Source of the DNA: CAVRUH01 sp963822595
GTDB lineage: Bacteria > Chlamydiota > Chlamydiia > Chlamydiales > Waddliaceae
Assembly (NCBI GenBank): GCA_963822595.1
Contig: CAWGIG010000003.1
Location: forward strand, 434,001-498,000
Reading direction: 5' to 3'
DNA: 64,000 nucleotides
Below the pieces are notes generated by a model. That model saw only the letters and a list, made by a program, of their open reading frames with translations. It searched no databases and was not told where the DNA came from. Shown piece by piece: positions 1 to 8,905 of this stretch. Both the position numbers and the translations under genes were made by a program. Position 1 is the first letter of the stretch. Each line of letters starts with the position of its first letter.

Positions 1-69
1 CGCTATGCAGCGTATGAGGAGGAAGCTCCGCGATTTGCGTTTTTGCTGAATTTGCTAAAGGGAAACTAA
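1..69 (+). CDS. C-terminal end of an unidentified gene
   Basis: An open frame runs from the first base to TAA at 67-69 and encodes 22 residues ending in FLLNLLKGN. It is cut by the window edge. The amino-acid mix looks coding, and the stop is followed directly by hairpin repeat A, which would suit a gene end converging on the methyltransferase gene. Too short to name a family. Confidence 0.4.
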   Translation, partial: RYAAYEEEAPRFAFLLNLLKGN

Positions 70-80
70 TAAACGTGTTT

Positions 81-147
81 ACAAGATAAGCAGGATCGCA
101 AGCGGCATGTTTTTTATCCTGCCGCTTGCGATCCTGCTTATCCTGTT
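81..147. repeat. Inverted repeat, family A (copy 1), possible bidirectional terminator
   Basis: Arms of about 27 nt built on GATAAGCAGGATCGCAAGCG and its reverse complement surround a short T-rich loop. It lies between two convergent gene ends (stop at 69 and methyltransferase stop at 149). The same arm sequence recurs at 3424-3587, again between convergent genes. A terminator role is inferred from position and hairpin potential. Confidence 0.75.
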
Positions 148-148
148 A

Positions 149-1300
149 TTATTGGCTATATAATCTATTTTCAAGGGAAGGCACTATGCTTAGCGAAGTT
201 TTAAGAGCAAGGTATTCCCTTTCTGCTTGTTTTCTTTTTTCGGGAGTATTACCGAGGACAGCTCGAATCAAAAGATTTTTGGGAGTATCTTCGGGATCGA
301 TGAACTCAAGCACCTGTGTCGAATAGCCCTGCGATTCCAAGATAAGAGCTCTTGCAGCATCTGTAGTGAGGGAAGCGAATCTTTCCTTAAGGATTCCATA
401 GTCAAAAATCCCCTTTAAGGAATCGGATTTCACCTGTTTAAATAATTCATGCTGGCAGCATGGAGCCGCAAGGATAACTTGGCTCTTCCATTTTATCGCT
501 TGGGCTAGCGCAGCATCCGTCGCCGTATCGCAAGCATGTAATGCTATCACCATGCTCACGGAACCTTTTGGAGTAAAAGCTGCTATATCCCCTACCGCGA
601 AAGTTAATCCGCCATATCCCAATTTCTTTGATAATATAGAACAAAAATCGATCACATCCGCTTTTAGATCGAGTCCGATCATTTGAATATTCAGATCTTT
701 AACGAATCGAAGATAATAAAATAGGGCAAACGTAAGATAAGCTTTGCCACAGCCGAAGTCGATGATTGTTGCCTTAGACTCGAATTTAAGAGGGCTAATG
801 GCATCTTGGACCATTTCGAGGAATCGGTTGATTTGTCGGAATTTAGCCATTTTTTGAGGATAAACCTTTCCATCCTTGTTCATTAATCCAAGTTCGACGA
901 GAAAAGGCAAAGGTTCTCCTTCTGCAAGGAGGTAGTTTTTTTGCTTATTATGCGAGAGGGCCTTTAATTCTTTAGAAGGAGCTTTACGAAGAATTTTCGT
1001 TTCTCCTTTTTTATTTGTCAGTAAATGATAATCTCCATCGGTAGAAAACAGAAGACCCTGCTTAAAATCTACAAGAAGCCTATTTTGGAATAATGACAGG
1101 CAGGCATTGCTATCAATGTTGTTGTGTATTGCTTTATTATCAACCTGTTCGGTGATTTGATAGAGATTTTTTCCTTTCAGAGTGACAGGTCGAATTTCGA
1201 CTTTGGAGGCCCCCGATTTTCGAGGGCCGCTGAAAACTGCCTGTATTAAAGCATGTTCATCTAGGATATGATTTAATAAAGTCTCTAGTTCAGGGTGCAA
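149..1300 (-). CDS. Class I SAM-dependent methyltransferase
   Basis: A 383-residue protein with a Rossmann-type methyltransferase domain in its C-terminal half. The glycine-rich SAM loop IDFGCGK is at residues 180-186, followed by the acidic strand end GLDLKADVID, then ALHACDTATD and LAAPCCQHEL, which fit the broad methyltransferase-32 type group. The N-terminal ~150 residues are not assigned. The only usable start is TTG at 1300, because an in-frame stop lies two codons upstream and the first internal Met is near residue 140. It begins 7 nt after the stop of the small secreted-protein gene, so the two are probably translationally coupled. The substrate is unknown; family-level assignment is firm. 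Confidence 0.85.
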   Translation of the reverse strand: MHPELETLLNHILDEHALIQAVFSGPRKSGASKVEIRPVTLKGKNLYQITEQVDNKAIHNNIDSNACLSLFQNRLLVDFKQGLLFSTDGDYHLLTNKKGETKILRKAPSKELKALSHNKQKNYLLAEGEPLPFLVELGLMNKDGKVYPQKMAKFRQINRFLEMVQDAISPLKFESKATIIDFGCGKAYLTFALFYYLRFVKDLNIQMIGLDLKADVIDFCSILSKKLGYGGLTFAVGDIAAFTPKGSVSMVIALHACDTATDAALAQAIKWKSQVILAAPCCQHELFKQVKSDSLKGIFDYGILKERFASLTTDAARALILESQGYSTQVLEFIDPEDTPKNLLIRAVLGNTPEKRKQAEREYLALKTSLSIVPSLENRLYSQ

Positions 1301-1307
1301 GGTCTAC

Positions 1308-1625
1308 TCAAATAGGGTTTTCAGGCAATGAATTTTCAGGTATTTTATTGTCAGGTATACGATTTTCGGGAATCTTGTTAGCCGGTAGAGTATTGTTGGG
1401 TATAGGGTGGTTTTTTTGAAGGTAGTTTTGCCCATTAGGAATATTTTCTGGGGCAACCTCTTCGTAGTAGGCTTTTTCTTCCGGCAATTCACCGCCGTAC
1501 TGGAAATCTTTAGCCCTTTCTTGTTCTAAAGATTTCTCCATAGCATCTTGCTGAGCATAAACCATTGCTGCAGAGCTGAATACAAAAGCTGCTGTTATCC
1601 AAGACCTTAAATGATGTATTTTCAT
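1308..1625 (-). CDS. Small secreted protein with N-x-[IL]-P-[EDA] pentapeptide repeats
   Basis: A 105-residue protein. The first ~24 residues form a Sec signal peptide (basic start, hydrophobic core, cleavage likely after MVYA). The C-terminal end has about six tandem pentapeptides of the form N-x-I/L-P-E/D/A (for example NKIPE, NRIPD, NSLPE). An excellent ribosome binding site (AGGAGGTGAGGT) precedes the ATG at 1625. The gene sits just upstream of the methyltransferase gene on the same strand. No family recognised; the proline/asparagine tail suggests an extended, exposed segment. Confidence 0.7.
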   Translation of the reverse strand: MKIHHLRSWITAAFVFSSAAMVYAQQDAMEKSLEQERAKDFQYGGELPEEKAYYEEVAPENIPNGQNYLQKNHPIPNNTLPANKIPENRIPDNKIPENSLPENPI

Positions 1626-1730
1626 ACCTCACCTCCTCTTAAGCTAAGAATAGCAAAAGGACCATTTTTAGTCTTGGAATAATAACTACAGCCTGCTAAG
1701 ATGATCAAGTATATTTAATATAAGATACTT

Positions 1731-2186
1731 ATGACTCATTTAAAATGTTTGGTATTTTTACAACCCCCTGACGATTTTCATTCTAATGTAGAGGTTGCAG
1801 GATGCTTTTGCGAATGGGAAGATAAAATCCTTCTTCTCAAGCGCCACCCTGATAAACCCCAAGGAAACACCTGGGGTGTGCCCGCGGGAAAACTCGAAAA
1901 AAATGAGACTCCCAGAATGGCCGTCATTCGAGAAGTACAGGAAGAAGTGGGATTGGATATAGAGGATGATAGCCTAGAATTTCTAGGGGTACTCTATTGC
2001 AGGCTCCCTCATGTTGATTATGGCTACCATATGTATCGTAAACGATTCGAAGAGTTTCCTGATGTCAATTTAGATTTCGAATCGCACCTGGAAATGAATT
2101 GGGTAACCTTGGAAGAGGCATTAAAAATGCCATTGATTGCCGGGGGTGTTGAAGCTATTAATTTCTATAATAGGCTTCATAGATAA
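1731..2186 (+). CDS. Nudix hydrolase
   Basis: A 151-residue protein, the usual size for a single Nudix domain. The Nudix box (G-x5-E-x7-REVQEEVGL) spans residues 53-75 and provides the metal-binding REVQEE helix. The flanking strand KILLLKRHPDKPQGNTWGVP is typical of the fold. Such enzymes hydrolyse nucleoside diphosphates linked to another moiety; this substrate cannot be told from sequence. It lies 45 bp before the PP2C gene on the same strand and may share a transcript. No strong ribosome binding site precedes the ATG. Confidence 0.88.
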   Translation: MTHLKCLVFLQPPDDFHSNVEVAGCFCEWEDKILLLKRHPDKPQGNTWGVPAGKLEKNETPRMAVIREVQEEVGLDIEDDSLEFLGVLYCRLPHVDYGYHMYRKRFEEFPDVNLDFESHLEMNWVTLEEALKMPLIAGGVEAINFYNRLHR

Positions 2187-2231
2187 CATGAATTGACTAA
2201 TAATAATTATTGAATTATTAAAGTTAGTTAT

Positions 2232-3413
2232 ATGACCCCCTTTGAAGATCTCGAAAAAGCAAATAATCTTTACAAAGAGCAACAATTTGCTCAAGCCGCT
2301 CAAGCCTACTCTAAAATTGCAACTGAGTTATATATTCGAAATGAAGATAGTAATTTGGGCGAAATAGCCATGAAATTGGCTATCGACTCTTATCGCAATA
2401 CTTTGAATCCTCTCCTGCTTCAACATATCGTTAAAAATGCTAACGGCAATCTCCTTTTGCAGTTTTTCTCTATCCGATGCTACCTCGAAGATCACCTCAT
2501 CGAGAAAGATGAAGCCAAAATTAATAGATCCATTCACCGACACATCCCGCCTAAACTTCCAGAAAGAATATTCGAATTTGAAGGAAAAATTATTCCTACG
2601 GCGCCAAATAAAATTATTTCAAGTTCGTCGCGGATCGGACCTTATCAGGCCGCAACTTTTTCAGCGCAAGGTCCTCGGGAAAAAATGGAAGATTTTTTCT
2701 TATCAGCGGAATTAAATCTCGAAAACTCCTTAAAGATTCCCTTCTTTGCTATTTTAGATGGGCATGGCGGAATTCAATGCGCGAGATTCGTAAAAAATCA
2801 AATCAAGAAGCACCTTACGAACCATCTTAAAACTGAGGATGATCTTTCAATATACAATTCTATTCACCAAGTTTGCATCACTCTCGATGATAATTGGAAA
2901 GAATACGTTTTCAGACCCTCTGCAAAAACTCGTGATCACTCAGGCACAACTCTATTGTTTGCTTTAATTATAAATGGAGCTCTTTGGGTGGTTAGCGTCG
3001 GAGATTCGCGCGCCGTTCTAGGAGAGAACGGAGAAGCTATTCAACTGAGCGAAGATGCTAAACCCACGGTTGAAAAATACCTTCTAGAAATCTTAAAAAG
3101 AGGCGGTGATGTCCGATGGCGGAGAGTTGACGGTAGCCTTGATATGGCACGGTCCATTGGAGATATCGAACACCCTAGCGTTTCAGCTAGGCCCTGCATC
3201 AGAAAGTTTGATTTAAGCGTTCTGGATAAAACGAAAACGAATTTGCTGGTACTTGCTACAGACGGCTTATGGGACGTCATTGGCTCTAGCAAAGCCATTG
3301 AACTCTGCCAGAATTTTAAATCCCCAAAATCTATGGCGGCTGAACTTGTTTCAGCCGCCTACAATAACGGGAGTTTAGATAACGTCACAGTGATGGTAGT
3401 TTTGTTGAAGTGA
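2232..3413 (+). CDS. PP2C-type Ser/Thr protein phosphatase with helical N-terminal extension
   Basis: A 393-residue protein. The C-terminal two thirds are a full PP2C (PPM) domain: KMED near 151, DGHGG 176-180, DHSGTTL near 235, GDSRAVL near 257, ARSIGD 306-311, TDGLWDV near 343 and DNVTV near 383. The metal-binding aspartates are present, so it should be active. Residues 1-110 are predicted helical and look TPR-like (AQAAQAYSKIA). It would remove phosphate from Ser/Thr residues. A Ser/Thr kinase gene lies 2.3 kb away on the other strand, and chlamydiae use both enzyme types. No signal peptide was seen. Confidence 0.92.
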   Translation: MTPFEDLEKANNLYKEQQFAQAAQAYSKIATELYIRNEDSNLGEIAMKLAIDSYRNTLNPLLLQHIVKNANGNLLLQFFSIRCYLEDHLIEKDEAKINRSIHRHIPPKLPERIFEFEGKIIPTAPNKIISSSSRIGPYQAATFSAQGPREKMEDFFLSAELNLENSLKIPFFAILDGHGGIQCARFVKNQIKKHLTNHLKTEDDLSIYNSIHQVCITLDDNWKEYVFRPSAKTRDHSGTTLLFALIINGALWVVSVGDSRAVLGENGEAIQLSEDAKPTVEKYLLEILKRGGDVRWRRVDGSLDMARSIGDIEHPSVSARPCIRKFDLSVLDKTKTNLLVLATDGLWDVIGSSKAIELCQNFKSPKSMAAELVSAAYNNGSLDNVTVMVVLLK

Positions 3414-3423
3414 TAGGCCTCAT

Positions 3424-3587
3424 AGACACAAAATAACAGGATAAGCAGGATCGCAAGCGGCAGGATAAAAAAAGGATAAGAAAAGAATTAAGAAAAAAGG
3501 ATAAGAAAAAAATTTTATTATTTTTTTTCTTATCCTTTTTTTATCCTGCCGCTTGCGATCCTGCTTATCCTGTTATTTTGTGTCTAT
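3424..3587. repeat. Long inverted repeat, family A (copy 2), between convergent genes
   Basis: A palindrome of about 164 bp whose ends read TAGACACAAAATAACAGG and its complement. It contains the family A arm sequence followed by inner GGATAAGAAAA repeats and their T-rich complement. It fills the space between the PP2C stop (3413) and the pepA stop (3587), so it could terminate transcription from both sides. Confidence 0.8.
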
Positions 3588-5071
3588 TAAGCCATCGATT
3601 CCAAAAATTGGATCATCAATCGGATACCGACTCCTGTTCCATTTTTTGGATGATATCTTCTGCTTTTCTTCAAAAAGGCTGTCCCTGCTATGTCCAGGTG
3701 GGCCCAGGGGGTCTCCCCCACAAATTCCTTCAAAAACAAAGCTGCTGTAATGGTGCCAGCTTCCCTTCCGCCAGTATTGCAGATATCCGCAATATCTGAA
3801 TCCAGCTGAGGTCTATATTCTTCGAACAAAGGTAGGCGCCAATTGCGTTCAAACGTCTCATTCCCGGCCCTATTTAGGGATTCGGCAAGGTGATCGTTGT
3901 TGGACAACAGTGCTGAGGCTTCTTCTCCAAGGGCAATCACGCAAGCGCCTGTTAAGGTTGCGAAATCGATCATGCGAGTTGGCTTTAGATGCTTTACAGT
4001 ATAGGCAAGAGCATCCGCGAGCACTAAACGTCCTTCGGCATCCGTATTGCCGATTTCCACCGTTTTTCCAAGATAACTTGTATAGACATCCCCCGGTTTA
4101 TAACTTTTTGCATCGATGCAATTTTCGGTGGAGGCAATAACGGCAGTGACGTTTACCTTGAGATCAAGGCTGGCCGCTGCTTGAATCGTCCCAAGGGCGC
4201 AGGCGGCCCCACTCATATCACATTTCATCGTTTCCATGCTTCCGGTAGGCTTGAGATTTAGGCCTCCAGTGTCATAGGTAATCCCCTTTCCTACGACGAT
4301 CGTGTGATCCTTTGATTTAGGATCCCCCTTATATTCCAGGATGATAAAAGCAGGATCTATGGAAGACCCTTGATTAACTGCTAAGAGGAGTCCCATTTTT
4401 TCTTTTTGGATCCGCTTCTTATCAAAAACTGTGGCTTTTACTTTCGTGAATTTCTTTGCCAAGCTTTTTGCTACGTTGCCGAGAGTTTGCGGGGTGACAT
4501 CGTCGGCATTCCCATTGATGAGGTCGCGTGCTAGGTAGACAGCGTCGATAATTTTGGCATATTTGTTTGCTGTTTCGAGAAATTTCTTTCCTGCTTTGAC
4601 GAATGTGACCTTTTCTAGGAGTACTTTGGGGTCTTTTTTTGTTTTTTCATTCTGAAGTTTGTCGAAATTGTAGTTGGCCAAAAGAATTCCCTCGGAAAGA
4701 CCTCGGGCGATTTCTGCTTCGTCGAGAGCTTCGATATGAGGGAGAAAAATATTTACTGTTTTAGCTTTATGGCTGTGAGCTTTTTGCGTGACAGCGGAGT
4801 AAGCACGACGGAGTTTTTCCACGTTAATTTTTTCTTTTTCCCCGAGACCGAGGAGGGCTACGCGCGGTTCGGGCTTTTCGGCGGTGAAGAGGACGAGAAC
4901 TTCGCCCTCTTTACCGGTAAAATCCCTCCCATGAATAGGCACATGAGCTATTTGATGTAAACTTCCCACTTCGGAAGCGGCGATAGCTCCTTTTTCATCT
5001 TTCCAATAAGGAAGAACTACGAGGTCAGCGTGCTTACGCTTATCAATATTAGATTCAATAGCAAAATTCAT
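3587..5071 (-). CDS. pepA: Leucyl aminopeptidase (M17 family)
   Basis: A 494-residue cytosolic aminopeptidase of normal length. The C-terminal catalytic domain has the M17 signature NTDAEGRLVLADAL with the active-site Arg, and the metal/lysine motif VVGKGITYDTGGLNLKP with the catalytic Lys. The aspartates and glutamate of the two-metal centre are present. It releases N-terminal amino acids from peptides. The ATG at 5071 has an AAGGGG ribosome binding site. It lies 16 bp downstream of ssb on the same strand; ssb-pepA adjacency is also found in Chlamydia. Confidence 0.96.
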   Translation of the reverse strand: MNFAIESNIDKRKHADLVVLPYWKDEKGAIAASEVGSLHQIAHVPIHGRDFTGKEGEVLVLFTAEKPEPRVALLGLGEKEKINVEKLRRAYSAVTQKAHSHKAKTVNIFLPHIEALDEAEIARGLSEGILLANYNFDKLQNEKTKKDPKVLLEKVTFVKAGKKFLETANKYAKIIDAVYLARDLINGNADDVTPQTLGNVAKSLAKKFTKVKATVFDKKRIQKEKMGLLLAVNQGSSIDPAFIILEYKGDPKSKDHTIVVGKGITYDTGGLNLKPTGSMETMKCDMSGAACALGTIQAAASLDLKVNVTAVIASTENCIDAKSYKPGDVYTSYLGKTVEIGNTDAEGRLVLADALAYTVKHLKPTRMIDFATLTGACVIALGEEASALLSNNDHLAESLNRAGNETFERNWRLPLFEEYRPQLDSDIADICNTGGREAGTITAALFLKEFVGETPWAHLDIAGTAFLKKSRRYHPKNGTGVGIRLMIQFLESMA

Positions 5072-5086
5072 GGGTACCCCTTATCA

Positions 5087-5539
5087 TTAAAATGGAAGTT
5101 GATCGTCTTCGGAATCAAAATTCTCAGAGGATGCTTGAGCCATCGCTGTGCCTGCAGTCACTTCGGACATGCCACCTTGATGCGGAGCTGATGTATGAGA
5201 TGCCTGCTGACCAGCCTGATCGGGTTTGCCGAATGGTGAGAAGTGGATGCTATCGGCACGAACTTCAAGGGAACCGATTTGGGTGACGCCGTTCTTATCG
5301 GTGTAAGTTTCGGGTTTGAAGAGTTCGCCTTTTACCATGACTGGCTTGCCTTTTGTCAGGTATGGGAGCATTTTATCAAAGCGATCGCCCCATATAGTAA
5401 CGCGCCACCAGATAGTTTCTTCTTTTCCGCTTTTTCGCGAAGATGTAGCAACTACTAAAGTGGTCACTTTTGTACCGTCAGCTGTAAAGCGTGTTTCCGG
5501 ATCTCTACCAAGGTGTCCAGCAATAAAAACGAAATTCAT
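5087..5539 (-). CDS. ssb: Single-stranded DNA-binding protein
   Basis: A 150-residue SSB. It starts MNFVFIAGHLGRDPETRF, the usual OB-fold beginning, runs through an OB domain of ~105 residues and a Gly/Gln/Ser-rich linker, and ends in the acidic tip EDDQLPF that recruits repair and replication partners. The frame is open further upstream, but the ATG at 5539 is chosen because AAGAGGAC lies about 9 nt before it and the protein then starts as in homologues. First gene of an ssb-pepA pair on the minus strand. Confidence 0.95.
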   Translation of the reverse strand: MNFVFIAGHLGRDPETRFTADGTKVTTLVVATSSRKSGKEETIWWRVTIWGDRFDKMLPYLTKGKPVMVKGELFKPETYTDKNGVTQIGSLEVRADSIHFSPFGKPDQAGQQASHTSAPHQGGMSEVTAGTAMAQASSENFDSEDDQLPF

Positions 5540-5635
5540 AATTTTATGTCCTCTTTTAAGGTTTAGTCGAGATGAAACAATAACCGACCCAGCAGGAAAT
5601 TGCAAGAAGTTTCTTCGTGAAACGTTTAAACGCGG

Positions 5636-5670
5636 GGGCGCGGAGACACAGGGACGCAGAGGAAGGAAAG
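5636..5670. repeat. Fragment of repeat family D
   Basis: A short GC-rich stretch (GCGGAGACACAGGGACGCAG followed by AGGAAGG) matches part of the family D arm seen complete at 18438-18580 and 57930-58080. It lies between the kinase stop and the ssb start, next to the kinase stop codon. Confidence 0.5.
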
Positions 5671-5673
5671 ATA

Positions 5674-6777
5674 TTATAAAGACTTTAAAGCTTCAAGACA
5701 CTCAGAAGAGCTCATGCGATAATTAGGGTCTTTGATCATTAAATCCCAAATAATTATTTGCATTTTTGCTTCTATTTCATTAGAGGCGGTCCAATCATAA
5801 AACAAGGTAAGAGGGTCTTGGATTTGAGGCAAACAATCTAATGCATAGCGAAACATACCCATCGAAGGACAATTCCTTAGGAACGGGGGATCCAAGTGTT
5901 CCGGATGAAATAATATATATAATAAATGACCAAAAGCCCAATTGTCCCCTCTCTCAGATTGTTCCTGTGTTTGTTTGCCAGGGGGAGCGAGAATAATCTC
6001 TGGGGGTGTATAAAGAGGTGTCCCTTTAAAATTCGAAAGTTCTGACCTACCTATTATGAAATCTAGATCTGCAATATATGCCTTTAAATTTATAGCGATG
6101 AGTATATTTGCGGGTTTGATATCCCTGTGGATGTATCCATTCGAATGTATATCAACAAGCCCTTGGGCAACGTCGATAGCAATCTTAACCAAATCGCTCT
6201 GACTATATACTATTTTCTTTTTGATCACTTTATCCAGATCGTGTCCGTAATGATTCACAATTGTAATTAATCGTGCTTTGTAATCTTTCTTCTTTGAAAT
6301 GGATTTTGTATATTCATATTGCAGGAGACTTTTTTCGATAACATTTGGAGAGTTAATTTTTCCGATGATGGACTCGGCCTTTTCGAACTCCCGCTTGCGA
6401 ACCGAATAATTATGGGGAGTTTCTCCTTTCATTCTTAGCTCTAATTTTCTTGTAGTGATTATACTATGTTCATTGGAAAAATCGATATGGATAGCATCTA
6501 GAGCTTTTTTTGATACGCCCCTAGCGATTTCGTGGCCGGTTAAAACGATGATCTGTTTTTTGGGGGTTAGTAGGATAGCGAGTTTTAATTTAGTTTCGGC
6601 TTTGGTGAAGTATTTGATATCTTTTAGGTCTTTAGAGAAAGATTCTAGGGCAATTTGAGCAATTCTGCGACCGCGATCCTCTTCTATAAGATAGTTGTTT
6701 TTATCGACAGCTTTTTGGGCGATGATTTCTGCACAAATAAGATCTTCCAAGCTTGGTTTTGTCTCAGGAACAATCAT
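5674..6777 (-). CDS. Divergent Ser/Thr protein kinase
   Basis: A 367-residue protein with a eukaryotic-type kinase domain. The catalytic loop HRDIKPANIL (217-226) is intact and marks a Ser/Thr kinase. The metal-binding DFG is DLD (237-239), and the APE motif appears as TPPE near 257-260, followed by GDNWAFGHLLY, which matches the D-x-W-x-x-G helix. The N-terminal lobe is atypical: a glycine-poor loop (IARGVSKKAL) and no clear VAIK lysine. A GGGG ribosome binding site lies before the ATG at 6777. No transmembrane segment is visible, so it is cytosolic or secreted. Probably an active kinase, though the weak N-lobe could make it a pseudokinase. Confidence 0.82.
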   Translation of the reverse strand: MIVPETKPSLEDLICAEIIAQKAVDKNNYLIEEDRGRRIAQIALESFSKDLKDIKYFTKAETKLKLAILLTPKKQIIVLTGHEIARGVSKKALDAIHIDFSNEHSIITTRKLELRMKGETPHNYSVRKREFEKAESIIGKINSPNVIEKSLLQYEYTKSISKKKDYKARLITIVNHYGHDLDKVIKKKIVYSQSDLVKIAIDVAQGLVDIHSNGYIHRDIKPANILIAINLKAYIADLDFIIGRSELSNFKGTPLYTPPEIILAPPGKQTQEQSERGDNWAFGHLLYILFHPEHLDPPFLRNCPSMGMFRYALDCLPQIQDPLTLFYDWTASNEIEAKMQIIIWDLMIKDPNYRMSSSECLEALKSL

Positions 6778-6914
6778 GTATTACCCCTGTATAGATAACT
6801 CTCCTTTTCTCACTCGGAGTCATTATTTTCAATAGGGAATATTATATGATTATAAATAAAGACTCCGCCAAATATAGGATATAAATGGCGGAGTATCTTC
6901 TTTGGATTTTAGGG

Positions 6915-8465
6915 TTATTGGATCAAGCTTCTGCCCTTATCTTCTAGAAAGTATTTCAAGGATTTCTTCATTCGATTTGTGAATAAGTCCACATTAAGGA
7001 ATGTTCTTATTTCTCCGATAATTTGGTTTAATTCAACTCCACTTTCACCCTTTGTTAATAGGTAATCGGCTAATTGCACACCATCTAGCTTAGCAGCTAA
7101 AAATTCCGGATTTTTAAGTATCAACATTTTCACGATTTCTTTTACATCTTCCATTTGAATATCGGGATTTGTAGCAAGGTCACACACCTCGAAAAGAATA
7201 GGTAAACTTGCTTCAGAGATAAAATCGATTTTTTGATCGTATGAAGCTGATGGATTTAGAAGGTCAGCAAGCAAATTATAATAAACATTTCTTTCTTGCA
7301 CATCCTGACATGTCAAAGCCTTCGTCACGATATTCTTCAACGGTTTTTGCCTATCTTCGTCTAGGATTGTTTTAGTTAGTTTCATTTTATTAGTCGCCTT
7401 CCTTTTGATCTCGCTGTATTGATTCATTATTGCACTAATTTCGTTGGCCGTGTTAGCAGTTTCACATTCTTGTGTAAGCTGCTCATAAATACGCCCGGTT
7501 TCCCCGGAATCGATAATTTTTTTCAGGTAAATTAACTCCATTGGAACCTTAATAGAAGGATCACTTTGGTAGTCATCAAGCAACCTGCCAATTGAGCTAC
7601 TAATAATTATCCCTTTACCGTTGAGCACCATGCGATATAAACCATCCATGATGTGATTTAACTTATCAAAATCTAAGGTATCCTTAGGGAGGCATCCATC
7701 TAATAATTCTTTGAATTGAAGTGGTGTAGAGAGTTTATTGATTAATTCCCTGATAGCCTCATCGGATACCAGATCCCATGAGGTTTTTCCTCCAATGATG
7801 GGAAACACAACTGAAATTAATCCCATTTGCCCCATTTCCAAAGCTACTGTTAAAGGGGTCTTATTCTGATTATTATTTGTTTTTAATAATGCCTCAAAAT
7901 TATAAATGCCTATCAGTTCTCTGAATGCGATCAAGTCATTTGTTTGGACATTTCCGCACTTGAGATAATTATGAAGAATATTATTTCCTGAGTCGTCCTT
8001 AAACCGAATAAATGTAGCAGCTCTTTGGGGATCCGTTTTATATTCATCAAAGGTCCTGCTAACCATAGTGAGGTCTTGATTGCGAGCAAACATATAACCT
8101 GCTGACTGTTGTTGTTTTAATGCTTCAGTCTGTACTTTTCTTGCTTCGGACAATTTAGGGAGTAATACAATAGCTGCAATAGCCGCGACGATTATATTGA
8201 CACCCGGTAATAATTCTAAAATAGAGCATATCTGCATTCCTTTATTCCAGTAATATACATTCTGCGCCTCAGAATTATTAGCATCAGCAGCTTTGTCTGC
8301 CAGTATTTGCTTTCCAAGATCATTTACTCGCTCAGCAACAGCTGGATCACCACTCTTCTGCGTAGCCCTTTTATAGTTAGAAATGCTAAATAAACTCGAA
8401 ATTGTACTCGCGCCTGGAATAAACGCTAAAACTGCGAGTGCCTTTTCTGTCCCACTGATACCCAT
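6915..8465 (-). CDS. Hypothetical protein with paired hydrophobic segments (possible Inc-like membrane effector)
   Basis: A 516-residue protein. Two hydrophobic stretches lie near the N terminus, at about residues 8-30 and 72-100 (ILELLPGVNIIVAAIAAIVL), separated by a short charged loop. Paired hydrophobic segments of this type are a hallmark of chlamydial inclusion membrane (Inc) proteins, although the spacing here is longer than classical. Residues ~160-230 look ankyrin-like (NILHNYLKCGN, TPLTVALEMGQ), and the rest is predicted helical. AAAGGAG lies before the ATG at 8465. No family recognised; the Inc-like reading is inference. Confidence 0.6.
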   Translation of the reverse strand: MGISGTEKALAVLAFIPGASTISSLFSISNYKRATQKSGDPAVAERVNDLGKQILADKAADANNSEAQNVYYWNKGMQICSILELLPGVNIIVAAIAAIVLLPKLSEARKVQTEALKQQQSAGYMFARNQDLTMVSRTFDEYKTDPQRAATFIRFKDDSGNNILHNYLKCGNVQTNDLIAFRELIGIYNFEALLKTNNNQNKTPLTVALEMGQMGLISVVFPIIGGKTSWDLVSDEAIRELINKLSTPLQFKELLDGCLPKDTLDFDKLNHIMDGLYRMVLNGKGIIISSSIGRLLDDYQSDPSIKVPMELIYLKKIIDSGETGRIYEQLTQECETANTANEISAIMNQYSEIKRKATNKMKLTKTILDEDRQKPLKNIVTKALTCQDVQERNVYYNLLADLLNPSASYDQKIDFISEASLPILFEVCDLATNPDIQMEDVKEIVKMLILKNPEFLAAKLDGVQLADYLLTKGESGVELNQIIGEIRTFLNVDLFTNRMKKSLKYFLEDKGRSLIQ

Positions 8466-8905
8466 ATAATGATCTCCTTTTAAAAAACTTTATTAATTTT
8501 CTTGATAATTACCATTACCTTAATATTATACAACATTCACTAATTATTTAAAATAAAAAAAATTTTAGATGATACATTATTTTATAAAAACACTAGTTTT
8601 GAATAGTTAATAACATTCACGTTTAATAGCTAATATGGCCATTTTTTGGCCGTATTTTGCTGAATACGGCCAAAAAAAGGCCTTCTGCCCTAGGGAGCCG
8701 CCCTTGCAGGGTTTTTTCATTTTTTTCACATTTCTCCCAGACCTTCGCTTCGCAGGCTTTCAGCCCTTGTGAAATGATACACTTTTCTTTAAGTTGATTA
8801 CATTGTGCTAGCGACCGAAGGCCTCCTATACACAGGGCTTCCGCGCTTAGCATCGGCTATCGCTAACTGCTATTTGTAGAAAAGTTTTGACAATCACCCC
8901 TTTTA
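8466..8905. repeat. Intergenic region with a hairpin and a degenerate family B repeat
   Basis: This gap separates divergent genes. 8466-8630 is very AT-rich with nothing recognisable except promoter-like sequence. 8635-8684 is a hairpin (GGCCATTTTTTGGCCGTATT against its near complement). 8690-8850 resembles family B (CCCTTGCAGGG, then CCTTCGCTTCGCAGGCTTTC, then CCCTTGTGAAATGATA), which is better preserved at 30310-30650 and 43480-43910. No gene is supported here. Confidence 0.65.

Noticed and set aside
126..326. Open frames at 126-326 and 3553-3750 that begin with the same residues (MRSCLSCY)
   Set aside because: The shared start comes from the family A hairpin arm, and both overlap real genes on the other strand.
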